64,000 nt of DNA. Origin: PALSA-1296 sp038322815. Its GTDB lineage: Bacteria > Bacteroidota > Ignavibacteria > Palsa-1295. The position numbers and the translations under genes were made by a program. The notes under the pieces are model-generated. The model saw only the letters and a program-made list of their open reading frames with translations. It ran no database searches and was not told the origin of the DNA. Numbering within the stretch: the stretch's first letter is position 1; the number at the start of each line of letters is the position of its first letter. The DNA lies in contig JBBQGG010000006.1 of the NCBI GenBank assembly GCA_038322815.1, positions 1-64,000 of the forward strand. Direction: 5' to 3'. Shown here piece by piece: positions 35,011 through 43,304 of this stretch.

Positions 35011-35035
35011 GAGTCCGCCATGGCGGACTCTTTTT
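35011..35035. terminator. Perfect 20-bp palindrome between rpmH and rnpA
   Basis: GAGTCCGCC / GGCGGACTC with a two-base centre, followed on the plus strand by TTTTT. On the minus strand, the direction of rpmH and rnpA, only a weak T tract follows. It may reduce rather than stop transcription from rpmH into rnpA, as suits their different protein dose. Confidence 0.5.
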
Positions 35036-35061
35036 CAGGAAACTTTCGGCGCTTGCAGCTT

Positions 35062-35214
35062 CTACCCGCGGCTCTCGTCGCTCGTTGTGAGTTTACGACG
35101 CCCTTTCGCACGGCGAGCTGCAAGTACGCGGCGACCATTGGCTGTAGCCATGCGTGCACGAAAACCATGCTTATTGGCACGCTTACGTCGGCTGGGTTGG
35201 AATGTCCTTTTCAT
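35062..35214 (-). CDS. rpmH: 50S ribosomal protein L34
   Basis: 50-residue basic protein beginning MKRTFQPSRRKRANKHGFRA and continuing through the MATANGRRVLAARRAKGRRK core to a short tail, TTSDESRG. This matches L34 along its length, including the HGFRxRM and GRxVLxxRRxKGR motifs; the last eight residues are an extension. It starts the rpmH-rnpA-yidD cluster on the minus strand. Usually this cluster adjoins dnaA, but here dnaA is about 16 kb away. Confidence 0.95.
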   Translation of the reverse strand: MKRTFQPSRRKRANKHGFRARMATANGRRVLAARRAKGRRKLTTSDESRG

Positions 35215-35291
35215 TGTCTAATATTTCTTTCTCTAAAATTGGACGTGCATAACAGCCTAAAGTGCCCTAAAAGTTCTATAAAAGTCAAATT

Positions 35292-35678
35292 TTACGATTT
35301 TTCTATAATAACGACTGCTTCTGATACTTCTTTAGTATGGGTAAGCGATACCTCTACCATATATTCTGAGCCGACGATCTTCGCTATATTAGCAATCATC
35401 GACCCATGGATCAAGATCACAGGCTTACCTGAATACTCTTTCCCAACTTCGATTTCTTTCCATATAAAACCGTGGCGAATACCGGTTCCGATAGCTTTTG
35501 CAAATGCCTCTTTTGCTGCAAAACGAACGGCAAAATGCTCCGCGCTGAATCTGCGTGATTGGCAATAGGCAATCTCTGCCTTGGTAAAAATACGCTGCAA
35601 AAACTGTTCACCATATATGGTGATCGTCTGCTCGATGCGAGGGACTTCAATAGTATCGATACCTATTCCGAAGATCAT
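35292..35678 (-). CDS. acpS: Holo-[acyl-carrier-protein] synthase
   Basis: 128 residues. AcpS transfers the 4'-phosphopantetheine arm of CoA to a serine of acyl carrier protein, and so activates fatty acid synthesis. The family signature GIGIDTIEVPRIE sits at the N-terminus with Asp8 as metal ligand, and FAAKEAFAKAIGTGI (about residues 53-67) carries the second ligand Glu. The C-terminal SLTHTKEVSEAVV strand is intact. Length is normal. It is 77 bases upstream of rpmH on the same strand. Confidence 0.93.
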   Translation of the reverse strand: MIFGIGIDTIEVPRIEQTITIYGEQFLQRIFTKAEIAYCQSRRFSAEHFAVRFAAKEAFAKAIGTGIRHGFIWKEIEVGKEYSGKPVILIHGSMIANIAKIVGSEYMVEVSLTHTKEVSEAVVIIEKS

Positions 35679-35725
35679 TGGATTTCATTTTTTTTCTTAG
35701 TGTTCTACGTTGCAAATTGATCATC

Positions 35726-35762
35726 CCAAAACGAAAAACGCAGCAGATGAATGCCGCGTTTT
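35726..35762 (-). terminator. Terminator of the small secreted basic protein gene
   Basis: AAAACGC / GCGTTTT stem (35735-35762) with a 14-base loop; on the minus strand it ends GCGTTTTTCGTTTT. It starts about 25 bases after the stop at 35787. Confidence 0.6.
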
Positions 35763-35786
35763 ATCGTGTTGATATGACAAAGGTAA

Positions 35787-36179
35787 TTATCCTTGAGTTC
35801 TGGAATTGTGTTTTTTCCTTTCGATGCGTCTGCTTTGCTTATTGAGCCTGTGTTTGAGGTTCTTGCGTTCAGAGGGCGTAAGCTTTCCGCCATTTTGTGC
35901 TTTGTCAATTTTAGCATCGGCAGCGATTTTGGCATCGTGTTTTTCAAGGTTTTTCGCTTCGCTGCGAGTCAACTCGCCGCTTTGAATACCTTGGTTGATA
36001 CGTGCCTGCTGTCTTTTCAGACGGTTTTTTACGCTCATCGGATTCTTTTTAGGAGCTGGAGTAGCCATTGAAGCCGCAGATGTGGTTGCACCTTGTGATT
36101 GTTGTACCGGCTGTTGCGCTAAAACGCTTCCGTTTATTAGCATTGCGCTGAGTAATCCTATTGCATATAGCTTTTTCAT
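35787..36179 (-). CDS. Small secreted basic protein with a two-fold repeat
   Basis: 130 residues with a Sec signal ending SVLAQ (residue 22), a Gln/Ala/Thr-rich linker, then two related helical units. The first reads RQQARINQGIQSGELTRSEA (about 69-88). The second, shorter, is GGKLTPSERKNLKHRLNKQS (about 107-121). The GELT/GKLTxxExxxL pattern resembles EF-hand-like or HEAT-type small helical hairpins in secreted FCB proteins. Its very basic C-terminus (RRIERKKHNSR) could bind nucleic acid, LPS or acidic polymer. The function is unknown. Its own terminator follows, so it is probably monocistronic. Confidence 0.7.
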   Translation of the reverse strand: MKKLYAIGLLSAMLINGSVLAQQPVQQSQGATTSAASMATPAPKKNPMSVKNRLKRQQARINQGIQSGELTRSEAKNLEKHDAKIAADAKIDKAQNGGKLTPSERKNLKHRLNKQSRRIERKKHNSRTQG

Positions 36180-36342
36180 TGTTGTATAAGTTATTTGTTA
36201 ATGAAGTTAATTTCTTTGTACTATAGAGTGCTCATCTCTCGTAAAGTTTAATTAATTCGTATTCATATTGAAGTTGTAAATACAGAGACAAATGAAATTA
36301 TCCTTACAAAAGAAAAGTTAGAAGGAAAACTATTATAATAAT

Positions 36343-38208
36343 TTGCGAGTCGTATTCTTTTTTTGTTTAATAATTCTTTCGCTTTCAGTGGACGCCTTTG
36401 CGCAAAGCACAACGCAAATTCGCCGGCTTCCGCCCTCTCTTGAGCGCGAATTAAAACTCCGCAAAGGCGGGAAGATCCGAATCGTCGGATTTACTGATAC
36501 ACTAAAGGCGCAGAGTCTGATCGCTCAAAGCATTCGTGATAGTTCTTCGGAAGAACTTGATTCATTGAGTGTGAAAGATTCTGCTCTCATCGTCATTGAT
36601 TCTTCTGTATCCTTAACTGATAAAGAATGGCTTGATTCAATGCTTGCTGAATTGCCGGAGTATCGCATGACTCCGGAAGGTATCCGATTTCACTACCCTG
36701 CGGAAATTCTTGTCGAGACGAACCGCAAAACCGTGCCATCCGATACGACTCTTGCATCGAAGATGGACCCTATTACTAAAGAAGATCTTCCGCTCTATGA
36801 TGCTTTGCCAATGCCGAGACCTTTTCAGCGAACTTCATTTCCACGAACATCGGTAGAACTCGGTGGAGGCTTGCCGTATTTACTGCAGGTTGAAATTCGC
36901 TCCCTCATCGTAAGTAATGAAGAAACTTCGCTTGATCTTAACGGAAAATACCGGCTCACCGGATCAGCACAACCGGCGATAAAGCAATTCTGGCAGATCG
37001 GTGCTCACGGAAATTTTGCATTTCCTAATGCGTCACCTTCGGGAGCCGAACAAATTCCACAATTTACTGTAGATGCGGTAACGGGTGCAAATAGGAGACT
37101 TGTTGTTTCACAAATTGATAGTACGCCGCATTCACTTTCGCAAACAAATCTCGATGCAGATTTTGTGATCGGCTCACCATCGCAATTGAAATTGTATGCC
37201 CATGGTTTTGTTTCCTTACTAAATGATGATATAGGAAAAGGAAATTCTGAAAATCAAGGAGGAGTAGATATTTCTTTAATAAAAAATATCCCTAATTCTT
37301 CCTATAGATTGCAGATCGATGCCGAGTATCAAGGCGCGAGTTCAATTAGCAACATGCTTAGCTCAAATCCAAATTTATTTACTACAAAAATACTTTTACA
37401 GCAAAAGGAAAACGATCCTATCCGCTGGAGTGCCGGAGTTGGTTATCTTGGGGGAAGTGATGCAAGTGGCAGCACTTCAGAGTTCTTTCCGATCGTAAGT
37501 ATCCGGACACGTCTATCACATTCAATTGAGATCGGCGCCGGATTCGAACCTAAGCCGTTTCTGCTTGGGTTACGAGGGTTATTATCTGAAAATTTATTTT
37601 ATTCTCCTGCAATCGTCCTAACTTCATTTTCATACGACTCACTGTTCAGAACCGATGCGCGACGAGTAGTTTCAGAACCTGTTCATCTTCATGCCTACGT
37701 TAACTATTTTCTATCGCTTGATAATGAACTTCATGGTGAGGTTCGGTTCATCGAAAGAAAGAACGAACCTGTCTTTAATGAGCATACTGATACAAAGGGA
37801 CACACGTTCTTTGATGCAACTCCGATGAATACGCGCCGCATCGAACTTGAAGCGGGCGGAAGTATTCTACTTTTTATCAAAGATAAACTACAAGCATCGA
37901 TGCTCTTCCGATCAGCATCAAGCGGGGAAAATGGTGAAACGCTTCCATTCGAACCAACTGCGCAACTCCAAGCTCTCTATTATTTTGGTAATATATCAGA
38001 GAAGTTTATTCCGCAGATCGAATTTATTTATCTCAGTCGGTTAAATCGCTCGTTTTCGTTTATTAATATTGAAACGAAATATATTTTTAGTCCACAGCTC
38101 CAACTCAAATTCAGAGCTGAAAATATTTTAGGAAATTCCGAGGATTTTTGGACGGGATATGACGAGTACCCTCGATCTCTATGGCTAAGTGCAGAATATT
38201 CTTTCTGA
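36343..38208 (+). CDS. Outer-membrane beta-barrel protein of unknown function
   Basis: 621 residues from a TTG start, chosen because the signal peptide (LRVVFFFCLIILSLSVDAFAQ, cleaved after residue 21) begins there and no ATG is suitable. A Ser/Asp-rich periplasmic segment (about 25-140) is followed by a long region of alternating strands (about 165-621) that ends in a Trp-Leu-Ser-Ala-Glu-Tyr-Ser-Phe strand, the classic terminal Phe of BAM-assembled barrels. No plug domain or TonB box is evident. It might be a transporter or assembly protein. It is flanked by a small secreted protein gene on the other strand and by pckA. Confidence 0.65.
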   Translation: MRVVFFFCLIILSLSVDAFAQSTTQIRRLPPSLERELKLRKGGKIRIVGFTDTLKAQSLIAQSIRDSSSEELDSLSVKDSALIVIDSSVSLTDKEWLDSMLAELPEYRMTPEGIRFHYPAEILVETNRKTVPSDTTLASKMDPITKEDLPLYDALPMPRPFQRTSFPRTSVELGGGLPYLLQVEIRSLIVSNEETSLDLNGKYRLTGSAQPAIKQFWQIGAHGNFAFPNASPSGAEQIPQFTVDAVTGANRRLVVSQIDSTPHSLSQTNLDADFVIGSPSQLKLYAHGFVSLLNDDIGKGNSENQGGVDISLIKNIPNSSYRLQIDAEYQGASSISNMLSSNPNLFTTKILLQQKENDPIRWSAGVGYLGGSDASGSTSEFFPIVSIRTRLSHSIEIGAGFEPKPFLLGLRGLLSENLFYSPAIVLTSFSYDSLFRTDARRVVSEPVHLHAYVNYFLSLDNELHGEVRFIERKNEPVFNEHTDTKGHTFFDATPMNTRRIELEAGGSILLFIKDKLQASMLFRSASSGENGETLPFEPTAQLQALYYFGNISEKFIPQIEFIYLSRLNRSFSFINIETKYIFSPQLQLKFRAENILGNSEDFWTGYDEYPRSLWLSAEYSF

Positions 38209-38245
38209 ACATTCCGCGTTTCTTCTTCGTTTAAATAGGTCTAGG

Positions 38246-38282
38246 CGAAAAACAGCTATTCAGGATCGACACCTGTTTTTCG
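38246..38282 (+). terminator. Hairpin between the barrel gene and pckA
   Basis: CGAAAAACAG / CTGTTTTTCG, a ten-pair stem with a 17-base loop, 38 bases after the barrel stop and 32 before the pckA ATG. It could terminate the first transcript or sit in the pckA leader. Confidence 0.5.
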
Positions 38283-38313
38283 TGTAAGTTATTAAATTTT
38301 AAGAAAATATAGT

Positions 38314-39903
38314 ATGAGTGAATATAAGAACCAGATAGAATCATTACTTCGCGACCACGGTATTTCTCATTCGCAGATCAATTTTAATCTCGGCGTAGAT
38401 GAACTCTATGCCGAAGCACTTTCGCGCGATGAAGCACTGCTTGCTTCCAATGAAGCGCTTGTCGTTTCGACGGGGAAATTCACCGGACGCTCTCCGAAAG
38501 ATAAGTTTATTGTCCGCCAATCCCAAAGTGAAAAAAATGTTTGGTGGGGTACCGTTAATCGCGATATCTCTGAGGAGAATTTTGATAAACTGTATAAAAA
38601 AATGGTCGCGGCGATGAACACCAAAGAGTTGTTCGTTGCAGATCTTTTCGCAGGGGCTGATCCGGAATTCCGTCTTCCGATCCGCATCATCAATGAATAT
38701 GCATGGCATAATCTTTTCTGCCATCAGCTTTTTATTCGTCCGGACGCTGCCGAACTTGCTGAGCATCGCCCGCAATTTACGATCATTGATCTGCCGAGCG
38801 TCAAAGCAGATCCGGCAACTGATGGCACGAACAGCGAAACATTTATCATCTTGAATCTTGAAAAAGGATTGATCCTCATCGGTGGTACGGAATATGCCGG
38901 CGAAATGAAAAAATCTATTTTCACAACGCTGAATTATTTACTTCCACTCAAAGGTGTGATGTCCATGCATTGTTCGGCAAATATCGGACCGAAGGGTGAT
39001 ACTGCACTTTTCTTCGGACTATCCGGAACAGGAAAGACAACTCTTTCAGCAGATCAAACCCGCTCTCTTATTGGCGATGATGAACATGGTTGGTCTGATA
39101 AAGGCGTCTTTAATTTCGAAGGCGGATGTTACGCTAAATGTGTGAAGCTTTCGAAAGAGCAGGAGCCGGAGATCTGGGGAGCTATCAAACGCGGCACGGT
39201 TCTCGAAAACGTCGTGCTCGATGCAAAGGGTGTTCCGGATTATAACGATATATCAAAAACGGAGAATACTCGCGCAGCATATCCGATCCATAATATTCCG
39301 AATGCCGTTGAACCAAGTGTCGGCGGACATCCGAAAAATATTGTGTTTTTAACTGCAGATGCTTTCGGCGTTCTTCCGCCGATATCGCGCTTAACAAAAG
39401 AGCAGGCACTGTATCATTTTATCTCCGGCTATACGGCAAAGCTTGCCGGCACTGAGCGCGGAGTTACGACGCCTGAACCGAATTTCTCAACATGCTTCGG
39501 TGCGCCGTTTATGGTGCATCATCCGAATGTCTATGCCGATCTGCTTGGTAAGAAGATCGACTTGCATAATGCCAAATGCTGGCTTGTGAATACCGGCTGG
39601 ACAGGCGGAGCGTACGGCGTTGGAAAACGTATGCACTTGCCATATACCAGAGCTATGGTAAACGAAGCGCTTGCAGGTATGCTTGATAATGTAGAGACGA
39701 CTGAAGATCCGATCTTCGGCTTACACATTCCGACATCTGTGCCGAATGTGCCGAATGAAATTCTTAACCCACGCGATACCTGGAGCGATAAAGAAGCCTA
39801 CGATACGCAGGCAAAAGAACTCGCCGCAAAGTTCAAAGAGAACTTCAAGAAGTACTCTGAAGGCACGGCAGAGGCAATTTACAACGCCGGACCGAAAGGG
39901 TAG
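38314..39903 (+). CDS. pckA: Phosphoenolpyruvate carboxykinase (ATP)
   Basis: 529 residues. Converts oxaloacetate and ATP to PEP, CO2 and ADP: the gateway step of gluconeogenesis. The ATP-type signature is complete: GLSGTGKTTLSAD (P-loop, about 233-245), GDDEHGWSDKGVFNFEGGCYAKC with the kinase-2 motif (about 252-274), and the R-binding and lid segments with KLAGTERGVTTPEPNFSTCFGAPF (about 376-399). Length matches the family. It is monocistronic: a hairpin lies upstream and a strong terminator downstream (39943-39967). No control element is obvious. Confidence 0.96.
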   Translation: MSEYKNQIESLLRDHGISHSQINFNLGVDELYAEALSRDEALLASNEALVVSTGKFTGRSPKDKFIVRQSQSEKNVWWGTVNRDISEENFDKLYKKMVAAMNTKELFVADLFAGADPEFRLPIRIINEYAWHNLFCHQLFIRPDAAELAEHRPQFTIIDLPSVKADPATDGTNSETFIILNLEKGLILIGGTEYAGEMKKSIFTTLNYLLPLKGVMSMHCSANIGPKGDTALFFGLSGTGKTTLSADQTRSLIGDDEHGWSDKGVFNFEGGCYAKCVKLSKEQEPEIWGAIKRGTVLENVVLDAKGVPDYNDISKTENTRAAYPIHNIPNAVEPSVGGHPKNIVFLTADAFGVLPPISRLTKEQALYHFISGYTAKLAGTERGVTTPEPNFSTCFGAPFMVHHPNVYADLLGKKIDLHNAKCWLVNTGWTGGAYGVGKRMHLPYTRAMVNEALAGMLDNVETTEDPIFGLHIPTSVPNVPNEILNPRDTWSDKEAYDTQAKELAAKFKENFKKYSEGTAEAIYNAGPKG

Positions 39904-39942
39904 GGGAAAATATGAGATCGGAAATATGAATTATGAAAAAAA

Positions 39943-39967
39943 AGCTCGCCATTGGCGGGCTTTTTTT
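39943..39967 (+). terminator. Intrinsic terminator after pckA
   Basis: AGCTCGCC / GGCGGGCT stem (one G-T wobble), three-base loop, then seven T, with an A-run on the other side that would make it bidirectional. Confidence 0.85.
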
Positions 39968-40024
39968 GATAGTAGGATGGATTTTTGACTTGTTGTTGGA
40001 GAGATTATTCCGTATTTTTGTAAA

Positions 40025-40720
40025 ATGAACCAAAGCGAAAAATTGTTTATTTGTTGTTTATTCCTTTTCCTTCTGTTTTCGGAAGTTGATATTTTTGGTC
40101 AAACTCCTGTGCTGCTTCCTATGAATATAGATTTTGGGTTTGTTAAAGTAGGTGAATACCGTGATACAAGTATAACGGGGATTTTTTATCCGGGTGATTC
40201 ACATAATGGTCAAAAAAGGGCGACACTCAGTTTAGAAGGAGATACCATAGACTTTTCAATCGATAAGAATTCAATGTATCTTTATTACTCATCTACAATC
40301 GGTATTAGTGATACAGTTCATTTACGTTTTAGTCCGAAAAAAGAAGGAAGTTTTCAAGGCTTTATTAGAGCAACAATTGACGGAGGCAATTCTTCCGGGT
40401 CGCCATTTCACGGAATTTCTAAGGACTCTGTTACTTTTTCAGTGGCTTCGAATTCGAAGTATTTTTCGATTCCTATCATATTTCCCAATCCCGTTTCAAC
40501 CTCAGCAACTCTCTCTTTCACTCTTCCCCAATCCCAATTCACTTCTCTAAAAATCTACAACGCTCTCGGCAATGAAGTTGCGACGCTTATCAATCAAAGA
40601 CTACCTGCCGGAGATCAGAAAGTGGAATTCAACGCCTCACATCTTCCTTCCGGAGTTTATTATTACCGCTTACAGATCGGTGACCACTTGGAGTCAAAGC
40701 CGATGATCGTGGCGCATTAG
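40025..40720 (+). CDS. Secreted protein with a T9SS type A sorting domain
   Basis: 231 residues with a signal peptide (ending DIFGQ, residue 25), an ASH-like domain (about 30-135; LPMNIDFGFVKVGEYRDTSI, HLRFSPKKEGSFQG), and a C-terminal sorting domain (about 145-231) with IFPNPVSTSATLSFTL, GNEVATLINQRLPAGDQKV and LPSGVYYYRLQIG. It should be exported by T9SS and anchored on the surface; its substrate or binding partner is unknown. The last 80 bases are repeated almost perfectly about 800 bases downstream, on the far side of a toxin-antitoxin cassette. Confidence 0.8.
   Translation: MNQSEKLFICCLFLFLLFSEVDIFGQTPVLLPMNIDFGFVKVGEYRDTSITGIFYPGDSHNGQKRATLSLEGDTIDFSIDKNSMYLYYSSTIGISDTVHLRFSPKKEGSFQGFIRATIDGGNSSGSPFHGISKDSVTFSVASNSKYFSIPIIFPNPVSTSATLSFTLPQSQFTSLKIYNALGNEVATLINQRLPAGDQKVEFNASHLPSGVYYYRLQIGDHLESKPMIVAH
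40640..40719 (+). repeat. 80-bp direct repeat, left copy (3' end of the T9SS gene)
   Basis: Matches 41437-41516 at 79 of 80 positions (A versus G in CGCTTACAGATC / CGCTTGCAGATC). The copies are exactly 797 bases apart and flank the toxin-antitoxin cassette. This copy is coding. Confidence 0.95.
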
Positions 40721-40736
40721 GGTAAGAACTAAAGAG

Positions 40737-40776
40737 ACTTGACAATCCGTTACTAAACTTGACAATCCGTTACTAA
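40737..40776 (+). promoter_or_regulatory. Two exact tandem 20-bp copies before the antitoxin gene
   Basis: The 20-base unit beginning ACTTGACAATCC occurs twice in a row, ending six bases before the antitoxin ATG at 40782. Each carries TTGACA. It may be an operator for the antitoxin, as is usual in vapBC-type autoregulation, or a duplicated promoter part. Confidence 0.5.
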
Positions 40777-40781
40777 TTAGT

Positions 40782-41021
40782 ATGAGTTTATTACCAACGA
40801 TATCCGCAGGTTATGACTCGTTCCGCGACATAGTCATGAGCCGTCCGCTTGCGGATAAGATGGCACTGGTCCGAGAATTAGAGAGAGAAACCTTTGCTGC
40901 CCGTTTTGCTGAGATACTGGGAAGAATGCGTTCCCATTCGGTTAATGAGGAGATTAGTATCGAAGATATCATCAAGGAAGTGGATGCTGTCAGGAATGCA
41001 AGATATTCTAAAGGTAACTGA
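40782..41021 (+). CDS. Antitoxin-like protein of a PIN toxin pair
   Basis: 79 residues. A helical N-terminus (MALVRELERETFAARFAEIL, residues 27-46) is followed by an acidic, toxin-binding-type tail (HSVNEEISIEDIIKEVDAVR, 53-72). There is no clear ribbon-helix-helix or AbrB motif, so I infer the role mainly from its place 5 bases before a PIN-domain ORF. The TExISIEDIxxEVxAVR end resembles antitoxins of the PIN_3 family. It appears intact while its partner is broken, so it may persist as an addiction remnant. Confidence 0.65.
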   Translation: MSLLPTISAGYDSFRDIVMSRPLADKMALVRELERETFAARFAEILGRMRSHSVNEEISIEDIIKEVDAVRNARYSKGN

Positions 41022-41026
41022 TTTGG

Positions 41027-41432
41027 ATGAAGCTGGTCATAGATACGAATATTTGGATTCATTATCTCACCCAGTCAAAGCTTCAACGAATTAATGACAT
41101 CATTTCAGACCCTGGAACAGAAATACTTTTCAGCCAAGAATTACTTGACGAATTTTTAGAAGTCAGTTCACGACCAAAATTCTCTCGTTATTTTAAAACG
41201 GATGATATATCTGAACTGATTCAATTATTCGGATCGCGTTTCCCACCAATTGAAGTAAATTCTATAGCTGATATGTGTGCCGTGACAAACGCGATAACTT
41301 CCTTCTTGCGCTTGCAAAGATGCCGGTGCAGATTACCTCTTAACAGGAGATGCGGATCTGCTCATTTTGAAAAAATTTGAAGACACACGAATTATTTCTC
41401 TTTCTGAATTTAAAAACCTTCTGAATACTTGA
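41027..41432 (+). pseudogene. PIN-domain toxin split by two frameshifts
   Basis: The first 84 codons read as a PIN_3-type ribonuclease: MKLVIDTNIWIHYL with the catalytic Asp6, then LFSQELLDEFLEVSSRPKF. After codon DMC (about 41278) the expected text RDKRDNFLLALAK appears one frame over (41281-41318). After the next slip, near 41318, the expected DAGADYLLTGDADLLILKKF appears in the third frame and runs to a TGA at 41430-41432. Both breaks are consistent with single-base deletions. As written, the ORF ends early at 41380 and lacks the later catalytic Asp residues. Either a natural pseudogene or an assembly error. Confidence 0.85.
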
Positions 41433-41436
41433 TTCC

Positions 41437-41516
41437 CATCTTCCTTCCGGAGTTTATTATTACCGCTTGCAGATCGGTGACCACTTGGAGTCAAAGCCGA
41501 TGATCGTGGCGCATTA
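41437..41516 (+). repeat. 80-bp direct repeat, right copy
   Basis: Second copy of the T9SS gene 3' end, lying after the toxin remnant and just before the end of the ABC transporter gene. It has no upstream coding context of its own. Confidence 0.95.
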
Positions 41517-41525
41517 ACTTATGTA

Positions 41526-43304
41526 TTAATTAACTGCAATCGGCATTTTTCGTATTTGGTCAATACCGCGCTCGCCAATCTGCTGACGCCACATGGCGAA
41601 GTAGAGACCTTTTTCAGCGAGCAAGTCAGCATGCTTGCCGGATTCGACGATATGTCCGCGCTCCAGAACATAAATTCTATCAGCATGAAGAACGGTAGAA
41701 AGTCTATGCGCAATAAGAATAGTGATCTGATCGCTATGTGCCGAGACGTCACGGATCGTTGCCGATATTTCTTCCTCAGTTAATGAATCCAGCGATGACG
41801 TTGCTTCATCGAAAACTAAAAGCTGCGGACGGCGCAGCAATGCGCGTGCTATCGAGAGGCGCTGCTTCTCGCCGCCGGATACTTTCACACCACCTTCGCC
41901 GATCACGGTATCGAGACCGTTCGATGCGCGTGCAAGCAAACTGTCACAAGCTGCCTGATGAAGCACTTTCATACACTCATCATCGGTTGCATCAGGTCGT
42001 ACAAAAAGTAAATTCTCTCTGATCGAACCCGAAAAGAGCTGCGTATCCTGAGTAACGAAACCAATGCGGTTGCGAAGTTCATCAAGATTTAATTTATCAG
42101 TAGCAACTCCATTGCATAAGACTTCTCCCGATTGCGGACGGTATAAACCGACAAGCAATTTCACAAGTGTCGTCTTTCCCGATCCCGATGGTCCTACAAA
42201 TGCAATCGTCTCACCGCGGTCAACACTGAATGATACATCCTGCAATGCCTTAGTCGTTGCAGTTTGATGTTGGAAGCTTACATGGCTAAATGCAAGAGTA
42301 CGGATATCTGTAACGGAAACTGCATCAACAGGTATAGGCTCAACAGGCATTGCCATGATACCTGTGAAATTATCAAGTGATGCTTCCGATTCGCGATAGA
42401 TATTTATGAAATTTCCAAGTTCTTGCAATGGACCGAAGATAAAAAATGAATAGATATAGAGAGAGAAATATTCGCCGAAGGTTATGCTCTGTCTGAAAAT
42501 AAGATAGAGCATCAGGAAAGAAATACTTGTGCGAAGGAAATTTATCGTCGTGCCCTGAATAAAGCTCAGGCTTCTGATATACTTTACTTTTTTCAGTTCA
42601 AGCTGTAAGATCTTTCCTGTTGTAGCATTCAATCGGCTGATCTCTTGGTCAGCCAAACCAAGACTTTTTACGAGTTCGATATTCCGCAGCGATTCCGTTG
42701 TTGATCCTGCAAGTGCTGTTGTTTCAGCGACGATCGTCTTCTGCACTTTCTTGATCTTTCGGCTCATATACGAACTAAGAAAACCAATGATCGGTATGGT
42801 CGCAAAATACACCGGAGCAATGAGCCAATTGATCGTGAATGCATAGATCGTTACGAAGATCACACCGATAAGCGTGGTGAAGACAAAGCTGATGCCCATG
42901 GAGATGATCCGCTCGATATCTGTGCGCACCTTTTGTAATTTCCCAAGTGTCTCGCCGCTGCGCTGATCTTCGAATACTGAATATGGAAGCTGGAGGGAAT
43001 GCTCCAGACCTTCAGTATAAACTTGGGCTCCAAGACGATTGGTGATCACATTTACGAAATAATCCTGGAAATTTTTCGCCACGCGCGATATGAAAGCCAC
43101 ACCTACAGCCAAGCCAAGTAATTTGATGACGCCAAGGAAGAATTCGGATTCTGTATATTTCCCGGGCTTTGTCGCATAATCATCGATCACATGACGGAAT
43201 ACGACAGGGTCAAGCAGCGAGAACACCTGATTCACTGCCGCCAGAAAAAGTGCAAGTGCTACGAGTTTGCGATATTGCTTAAGATATGAGTATAGAATTT
43301 TCAT
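41526..43304 (-). CDS. ABC exporter half-transporter (permease fused to ATPase)
   Basis: 592 residues: a six-helix type 1 exporter domain (about 15-310) followed by an ATPase domain (about 335-575). The ATPase shows Walker A GPSGSGKTTLV, Q-loop FVTQDTQLFSG, signature VSGGEKQRLSIARALL, Walker B LLVFDEATSSLD and the H-loop IAHRLST. It should work as a homodimer or with a partner. Related families move lipids, drugs or peptides; the substrate cannot be called. It is transcribed away from the Omp28-like gene, with a 400-base gap containing only repeat fragments and a 12-base palindrome. Confidence 0.92.
   Translation of the reverse strand: MKILYSYLKQYRKLVALALFLAAVNQVFSLLDPVVFRHVIDDYATKPGKYTESEFFLGVIKLLGLAVGVAFISRVAKNFQDYFVNVITNRLGAQVYTEGLEHSLQLPYSVFEDQRSGETLGKLQKVRTDIERIISMGISFVFTTLIGVIFVTIYAFTINWLIAPVYFATIPIIGFLSSYMSRKIKKVQKTIVAETTALAGSTTESLRNIELVKSLGLADQEISRLNATTGKILQLELKKVKYIRSLSFIQGTTINFLRTSISFLMLYLIFRQSITFGEYFSLYIYSFFIFGPLQELGNFINIYRESEASLDNFTGIMAMPVEPIPVDAVSVTDIRTLAFSHVSFQHQTATTKALQDVSFSVDRGETIAFVGPSGSGKTTLVKLLVGLYRPQSGEVLCNGVATDKLNLDELRNRIGFVTQDTQLFSGSIRENLLFVRPDATDDECMKVLHQAACDSLLARASNGLDTVIGEGGVKVSGGEKQRLSIARALLRRPQLLVFDEATSSLDSLTEEEISATIRDVSAHSDQITILIAHRLSTVLHADRIYVLERGHIVESGKHADLLAEKGLYFAMWRQQIGERGIDQIRKMPIAVN

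Noticed and set aside
34986..35180. 64-codon minus-strand ORF overlapping rpmH
   Set aside because: Wrong frame of the L34 gene; L34 itself reads cleanly in the neighbouring frame.
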